Shown: positions 59,298 to 64,000 of the stretch, piece by piece
Layout: each line of letters opens with the position of its first letter
How positions within the stretch are numbered: position 1 is the first letter of the stretch
Source of the DNA: a virus
Direction: 5' to 3' (one strand)
IMG/VR virus record: IMGVR_UViG_3300028920_000061
Span: 1 to 64,000 of that record
Length of the DNA stretch: 64,000 nt
Made by a program: the position numbers and the translations under genes
Notes under the pieces: generated by a model
The model's input: only the letters and a program-made list of their open reading frames with translations
What the model was told of the DNA's origin: nothing
Databases searched by the model: none

Positions 59298-61193
59298 TTA
59301 CGCCCCCATTGGCGGACCACCGCCGCCACCAAGAGTATCATACAATTCACCAGCCTTGACGACAGAATCAATTAAATCGACTATAGATCCGGTTTCTGCA
59401 GTCGTAATAAAATCTCCAGGAGTTTTTATTGTTAAGCCTTCTCCTGACACATCCATGTTCCCATCAAAACTTGAAAAGAAAATATCTGCTGATTTGCAAT
59501 ATAACATTGCATTTTTAATATGAACATAAGATTTTTGAGAGACGCCCAATGAATCTACAGTAACAATTGTATTTGTATCTTCCGTGTTTTGCGTAAGAAT
59601 AAAATCCTTAACTATAAGCTTTTTCATATTGGTAGATGTATCTATTTGTATAATTATGAATTCATCCGCTGGTGCATAGTCTTTCGTTTCTATGAACCAG
59701 GCTTTATCACGACCAATATCAGCAGCTTTAATGAAGGAATATCCGCCAATTTCTTCGTTTACATTAATAAAGAAATTATCAACCGGAGTAAATATGTTTT
59801 TCAAAAGAAATGTATCATATCCGGTTGGTGACACGCCGCATGAATCGCCTTCCGTATTATCAAAATAATTTCTCAATTGTCTGAACATGAACTGGTCGGA
59901 TTCGCTACCGTCTCCTGAAAACCCCTTTTCCCCATCTACATAATAAGAATACGCTTCAAACCTGAATGCGCCAATACCAGCCCTGGTATATCCTTTAATA
60001 TCGAGCAGTATGCCATTAGCAATCCAGAATACTGAACCGTTACCGGAATTAGTAATTTCATAGATGTAGTAATTAAAATCATTTTCAAGAAATGTGGTAG
60101 CCGTCAAGCTTGTCGGCATATCATCAATGGAACTGTTACTGAAGGTACAATCAGTTTTTGTACCCGGTATCAAACCTGTCACAACGTTTGTTTCACAATG
60201 ATCCCATGTCAGGGTTCCGCCAGAGTCGTTAATCGAAGCCGTTCCCTGCAGATTGATAACAGAATCGTATACCAAAGTGGTATCTGAATATTCATTGATT
60301 TCAAATGCGGCGTCCTCGAATGAGAAGTTGCATCCGTAAGCGGTAATGTTAGTCTTCTCAGTAGTGCTTGCTCCAGTCATATGCACTTCTTGATCACTGA
60401 TAATCATTGACCCTCTTAGAATAACACTATTCGGACCAGAAGTATTATCAGTTGATTTGGCTATGATTAAATCAGATGGTCCGGAGCCGGCTGTATCTTG
60501 AGGTATTACTACCATATCGCTTACATTAAGCGTTACATCGGAAGACGCGATTCTGAATATTTCATGCCCCGAATTTGGGGTGGTAACTGTCCACAAACCA
60601 TTTGTAGACTTGTCCCATGCTCTTAAAGTAATCTCTATGCTATCCCCAGGATCAACCAGAAACATGTATGCATTGACAGTGTCAATCGGTATGTCACCTT
60701 TAATATTGACAATATCCCCATCAACTGGGAAATATGTCGGAGCATCGGCCAGGTACAATTTAAGCTGTGCAAGATTCCACGGGCTTGCCTCTGTTCCAGC
60801 ACCGGTCGCCACTTGGTTTACATCAACGTAATAGTCGCTGGATGTTGAGGGATCGACATCAAATGCATTAAGAAGAGTGTCCTCTTGAGCATCAGATCGG
60901 ACGACCTTGAGATCATATGTGCCATACAACAGTGCTAATGGCACACTCATGATAATTTGACCGTTCGTCCATGTATCATAAACCCCGGTTGTTACCCATG
61001 GGCCGCCATCTTTACGATAATATAACACACCCGGATACAGGAAAAAATTCTCTCCAGATGCAGTGATATCAAGAGTAATTGGATTGTAAGCACCTGATAT
61101 GATATTAGGTGCTCCAAGCTCTGTTAGCCAGATATGTGGGTCAACAAACCCGTCTTCCCACATATCGGATTCAAGGTAGCCGGATTGATACAT
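59298..61193 (-). CDS. Large tail protein, related to the 56605 gene
   Basis: 631 aa. Begins with a beta-sandwich region (~20-115), then a segment with conserved TWDHCETN...TDCTF...FWIANG (about 330-400) shared with the downstream gene, and ends in a beta-helix-like part with a Gly-rich tip. Ends 2 nt from the next gene start. Virion role likely; not otherwise recognised. Confidence 0.6.
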   Translation of the reverse strand: MYQSGYLESDMWEDGFVDPHIWLTELGAPNIISGAYNPITLDITASGENFFLYPGVLYYRKDGGPWVTTGVYDTWTNGQIIMSVPLALLYGTYDLKVVRSDAQEDTLLNAFDVDPSTSSDYYVDVNQVATGAGTEASPWNLAQLKLYLADAPTYFPVDGDIVNIKGDIPIDTVNAYMFLVDPGDSIEITLRAWDKSTNGLWTVTTPNSGHEIFRIASSDVTLNVSDMVVIPQDTAGSGPSDLIIAKSTDNTSGPNSVILRGSMIISDQEVHMTGASTTEKTNITAYGCNFSFEDAAFEINEYSDTTLVYDSVINLQGTASINDSGGTLTWDHCETNVVTGLIPGTKTDCTFSNSSIDDMPTSLTATTFLENDFNYYIYEITNSGNGSVFWIANGILLDIKGYTRAGIGAFRFEAYSYYVDGEKGFSGDGSESDQFMFRQLRNYFDNTEGDSCGVSPTGYDTFLLKNIFTPVDNFFINVNEEIGGYSFIKAADIGRDKAWFIETKDYAPADEFIIIQIDTSTNMKKLIVKDFILTQNTEDTNTIVTVDSLGVSQKSYVHIKNAMLYCKSADIFFSSFDGNMDVSGEGLTIKTPGDFITTAETGSIVDLIDSVVKAGELYDTLGGGGGPPMGA

Positions 61194-61194
61194 A

Positions 61195-62061
61195 TCAGTA
61201 CGTTTCTATTTTAATGTAATCCGTCATGCCGACAGCAGTATCGAGAGTTGTTGTTACAGTCTCGTCCGTGCCAGTAGCCGCGTCTCCAACGTCAATTAAT
61301 TGAGGTTTACCATTGGCGTGGCGATTAGTAACATTTCTCTTGAACAACAGGTCTTTCATCTGAACAAGAGTTACGTTATCTGATTCAGAATCCGCAAGCC
61401 CCTCTTGAGAATCGTACAGACGATTGTATGAAGCAGCCCCGGCAGTCTTACCAGCCATCGCGGTCAGCATGGACACAATGTCAGTGTCACCGTCACCCAA
61501 ATCTATTGGCGCACCAACCCGACCATAAACATTATTTATGGCCGTATCAATATCTGAATTGTTATCTCCAAGAGTTGCCCCACTTCCAAGGTCGGAAGGT
61601 GTTCCAATTCTGGCATAGTTATAATTTAAAATGGAGTTAATATCAACAACATTTTGAGAAATTGTTGCCCCGCCACCAATATCAGATGGTATTCCAATAT
61701 GTCCATATAAATAATTTATAAGTGGATCGTAAGATCCGTCTCTCATTTGAAATGATTTTAATTCAGTCATTCCAACTGATGAAATTTCATAATAGACATA
61801 TATATTATAACATTTTGCCTTTTCGAAACCGGCCGCAGCAGTCAATTGTATTTTTTCCGAATAAAATCCGATAGTGCCGGCGTCATCAAGCTTTGTCATT
61901 GTTCCTGTGAGAATTGGCGTTGCCGTCTCTTCTTCATAAATACGATAAGACGGATTAGAATCAGCGTCAACAGCCTGACCACCACCAGCAAATGTTGTTG
62001 GTGATTTTGCACATATTGCGAATGTCAGATATTGATTTATTACACATTCTCCCAGGTACAT
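61195..62061 (-). CDS. Beta-rich tail protein with repeated segments
   Basis: 288 aa. Contains three spaced copies of a short motif (YGHIGIPSDIGGGATI, YARIGTPSDLGSGATL, YGRVGAPIDLGDGDTD), a likely trimeric-coil or collar repeat. Preceded by a beta domain. No family recognised. Confidence 0.6.
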   Translation of the reverse strand: MYLGECVINQYLTFAICAKSPTTFAGGGQAVDADSNPSYRIYEEETATPILTGTMTKLDDAGTIGFYSEKIQLTAAAGFEKAKCYNIYVYYEISSVGMTELKSFQMRDGSYDPLINYLYGHIGIPSDIGGGATISQNVVDINSILNYNYARIGTPSDLGSGATLGDNNSDIDTAINNVYGRVGAPIDLGDGDTDIVSMLTAMAGKTAGAASYNRLYDSQEGLADSESDNVTLVQMKDLLFKRNVTNRHANGKPQLIDVGDAATGTDETVTTTLDTAVGMTDYIKIETY

Positions 62062-62062
62062 A

Positions 62063-62215
62063 TTATTCCCCTTTATCTATTTCATTATTTAATTGCTTCA
62101 TTTGAGCAATCTCATCTTCTAATTCTTTAATTCTTTTGCCACGTAATATTATTTCTTGACGCAAAATGCTTAATTCTTCATTTATAGATATAATGATATC
62201 GTTAACGGATTTCAC
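62063..62215 (-). CDS. Small coiled-coil protein with GTG start
   Basis: 50 aa from a GTG behind GGAGG (7-nt spacing), previously easy to miss because it is short. Highly charged coiled coil (IILRGKRIKELEDEIAQMKQ). Ends 1 nt before the 61195 gene. Possibly a chaperone of that tail protein. Confidence 0.6.
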   Translation of the reverse strand: MKSVNDIIISINEELSILRQEIILRGKRIKELEDEIAQMKQLNNEIDKGE

Positions 62216-62216
62216 T

Positions 62217-62717
62217 CTAATGCCTCCAATTAATTCCAATACTTTTTAAAAGATCAATATCCCTATCAAATGTAAACTGATTATCAAATACGGAATCATC
62301 AATAAAGTTAACTTTTTTAATACGAAGAATTTTTCTGAACCCCCACAAATTATTGAATAAATTTCTTTCTTTAATTTGTTGAAGCATTTTCTTAAAAAAT
62401 TTAATATTTTCACCATTATAACAAAGCATTTCATCACCAACGCCGCTCGAATGTCTGGCAAAATATGGTCGATTATTTTCAGAATCAAATAATGGCCAAG
62501 ATTTCAAAACAATATCACGATCGATATAAAAAGTATTCGAAAAATTTGACATGATATCAAAAATAATTTCATGCCTATCTTTTATTTCATTTTCACAATT
62601 GCCACGATATATACGTTCGTATTCAGCGCCATTAGTATGAGCAATGGCCTCAGTCCCATTCAACCTTTCTACCGTTTGCTCCGACAGATTCCCATGGATG
62701 ATCTGAACCACTTTCAT
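62217..62717 (-). CDS. Glycosyltransferase-like protein, DxD type (pair member 1)
   Basis: 166 aa behind GGAGG. N-terminal KVVQIIHGNLSEQTVER and the FYIDRDI motif (DRD as DxD), as in OCH1-/capsular glycosyltransferases. Shares layout and several motifs with the 62650 gene (for example RPYFARHSSG versus RPYFGHGIKG). Overlaps that gene by 68 nt. The acceptor may be a virion or host glycan. Function inferred. Confidence 0.6.
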   Translation of the reverse strand: MKVVQIIHGNLSEQTVERLNGTEAIAHTNGAEYERIYRGNCENEIKDRHEIIFDIMSNFSNTFYIDRDIVLKSWPLFDSENNRPYFARHSSGVGDEMLCYNGENIKFFKKMLQQIKERNLFNNLWGFRKILRIKKVNFIDDSVFDNQFTFDRDIDLLKSIGINWRH

Positions 62718-63201
62718 ATTTCCTCCATATTTCAGTACTTGTATAACAATGATGATTATATAAATTTTTTGGTATTACGTTAACTTTCTTTTTTCGTATT
62801 ATCTTCATCGGCCACCCATGCACATATGGAAGATTTCTATCATTTCTTTCATCAATAATTTTTTGAAAAAATTTTGTATTATTATTCACATAAAATAGAC
62901 AATGGTTTATCTTTCCCTTTATTCCATGCCCAAAGTATGGTCTACCATTTCCAGTTTCAAAATCTGGAATTTTTTTAAATTCAATATCGCAATCGGCATA
63001 CAACATTTCCGGCTCTTGCGTGGCATATTCTATTCTGACAGTATCTGTAACAATTATTGGACTAAAAAAACCTTTCATGTCCTTTATAATAATTCTTTCA
63101 TAATTAGGTAAAAACATTTCACGAACCATATCCATAGATCGTTCATATTTTTTATACAAGTCAGTATTAGTTTCTCCGCACCAAATCTGAATCAATTTCA
63201 T
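62650..63201 (-). CDS. Glycosyltransferase-like protein, DxD type (pair member 2)
   Basis: 183 aa from the internal ATG (MKLIQIWCGETN). Contains YADCDIEF (DCD as DxD) in the place of DRD of its partner, and KIIRKKKVNVIP. IWCGE at the start resembles the OCH1/mannosyltransferase family. Paralogue of the 62217 gene, pointing to tandem duplication within the tail block. Confidence 0.6.
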   Translation of the reverse strand: MKLIQIWCGETNTDLYKKYERSMDMVREMFLPNYERIIIKDMKGFFSPIIVTDTVRIEYATQEPEMLYADCDIEFKKIPDFETGNGRPYFGHGIKGKINHCLFYVNNNTKFFQKIIDERNDRNLPYVHGWPMKIIRKKKVNVIPKNLYNHHCYTSTEIWRKYESGSDHPWESVGANGRKVEWD

Positions 63202-63202
63202 G

Positions 63203-63949
63203 TTATGCAGCTTGGCAAGGTATTTTATATGATGTACCACTTGAATCTTTAATAGTGAGATATCCGTCAGGTGTCGGCGCTCCGGCCTGTCTTGCGTTAC
63301 CTAATTGTAAAGATTTGCCAGATGCTATTTCTAAATTAACAGATGTATATAACTGATATTCACTATTATTGTACCCAAGGCAAACATATGCATTTTCAGA
63401 ATCATCAAAAGAACTATATGTTGACATACGAAGAAGGCCTTGAGGAATTCCGCCGCCATCTTGAGTTTGAACGCATTGTATTCTTGCCGATTTAGTTAAA
63501 CCTCCGGGCTCAGAATCGCCAGAACCTTCTGTTATAAAATCCATACCAACAGCTTTATTAACATACCCCCATGCCGTATCACTATGACATAACGTAAGAA
63601 GAATCTTAAGATCGTCATCACCATCTTCTACACCAATGAATAATTGTGGAGGGCTGCTTAATGATGTTGCTGGATCTCCAATTACTATACTGTCATGTAT
63701 TTTTAAGTAATCTTCATCTTCCATCCACGACATCTGGCCAATTGATGAATTCGCAGAAAATATTAGTAGAACATCATCATCTGTTCCACCTCCGATTGTC
63801 ATACTATTACTTTTACATACTATTGCACCAGATGCATCAACAGTAATACTTTCCACTGGTGCCGAAACATCTGATGCTATAATTCTATGTAAAGCAGAAT
63901 GATCTGGTGATGATAAAGGATCTGTTGCGGTTGGTTGGGATATCGCCAT
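63203..63949 (-). CDS. Tail-fibre-like protein
   Basis: 248 aa. N-terminal Ser/Pro-rich segment then a beta-rich body (AIVCKSNSMTIGGG; LQLGNARQAGAPTPDG), typical of short fibre or attachment proteins. RBS GAGGT precedes the ATG. It leads the leftward structural transcript in this window. Confidence 0.6.
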   Translation of the reverse strand: MAISQPTATDPLSSPDHSALHRIIASDVSAPVESITVDASGAIVCKSNSMTIGGGTDDDVLLIFSANSSIGQMSWMEDEDYLKIHDSIVIGDPATSLSSPPQLFIGVEDGDDDLKILLTLCHSDTAWGYVNKAVGMDFITEGSGDSEPGGLTKSARIQCVQTQDGGGIPQGLLRMSTYSSFDDSENAYVCLGYNNSEYQLYTSVNLEIASGKSLQLGNARQAGAPTPDGYLTIKDSSGTSYKIPCQAA

Positions 63950-64000
63950 AGTGTTACCTCATATTTTTAAAACTGTTAGATTGTCAATACGAAAAAACTC
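63950..64000 (-). promoter_or_regulatory. Possible promoter for the structural block
   Basis: On the minus strand TTGACA (near 63987-63992) followed ~17 nt later by an AT-rich AAATATGA before GAGGT and the ATG. The -35 is good, the -10 poor. It would drive the leftward structural transcript or part of it. Confidence 0.35.

Overview
The window is part of the genome of a large tailed bacteriophage. A DNA-replication and metabolism block lies mostly on the plus strand (about 1.5-36 kb). A long minus-strand block (36-64 kb) follows, with a portal-like protein and a run of tail or fibre-like proteins. Shine-Dalgarno starts, sigma70-like extended -10 promoters and rho-independent terminators point to a bacterial host. 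No host or integrase gene is visible and I cannot name the species.

Left to right: a radical-SAM protein and a small HTH protein (minus); a primase/Toprim/MCM-like helicase fusion, an SSB-like protein, a DnaQ-exonuclease/Cas4-like nuclease fusion, an SNF2 helicase, an RRM protein, a VRR-NUC nuclease and a sulfotransferase-like protein (1.5-17.4 kb). At 17.4-22.6 kb is a compact ubiquitin-like conjugation operon: two E2-like proteins, a JAMM/JAB isopeptidase, a ThiF/E1-like enzyme and a tandem beta-grasp protein. At 22.6-30 kb are a secreted protein, a phage-encoded tmRNA with an unusually long predicted tag, a YkgJ-like Cys-cluster protein, a J-domain/kinase-like protein, an acidic protein, a vWA protein, thioredoxin and adenylosuccinate synthetase.

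The most unusual region is 30.1-33.8 kb. Twelve very small, mostly unrecognised genes, all on the plus strand, are separated by eleven imperfect palindromes. Each palindrome has the same geometry: an outer CAAC/GTTG arm, an unpaired spacer of 1-4 nt on the left and 4-6 nt on the right, then a gene-specific inner stem. This is the architecture of integron attC sites, so I read the region as an integron-like gene-cassette array carried by a phage, with no integrase in the window. A thirteenth small gene follows without a recognisable site.

After the array come a 253-aa protein and a non-coding unit (34.96-35.35 kb). In that unit the 3' part of a tRNA lies upstream of a matching 5' part, which suggests a circularly permuted tRNA gene. 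Two small genes with near-identical promoters and 5' UTR hairpins follow. The minus-strand structural block ends at a terminator at 36.13 kb. Its largest protein (2441 aa) is built from five repeated modules. Near its upstream end are two paralogous DxD glycosyltransferase-like genes.

Functions were assigned by reading motifs only. The ubiquitin-like system, the cassette array, the tmRNA and the permuted tRNA are the points most worth checking.
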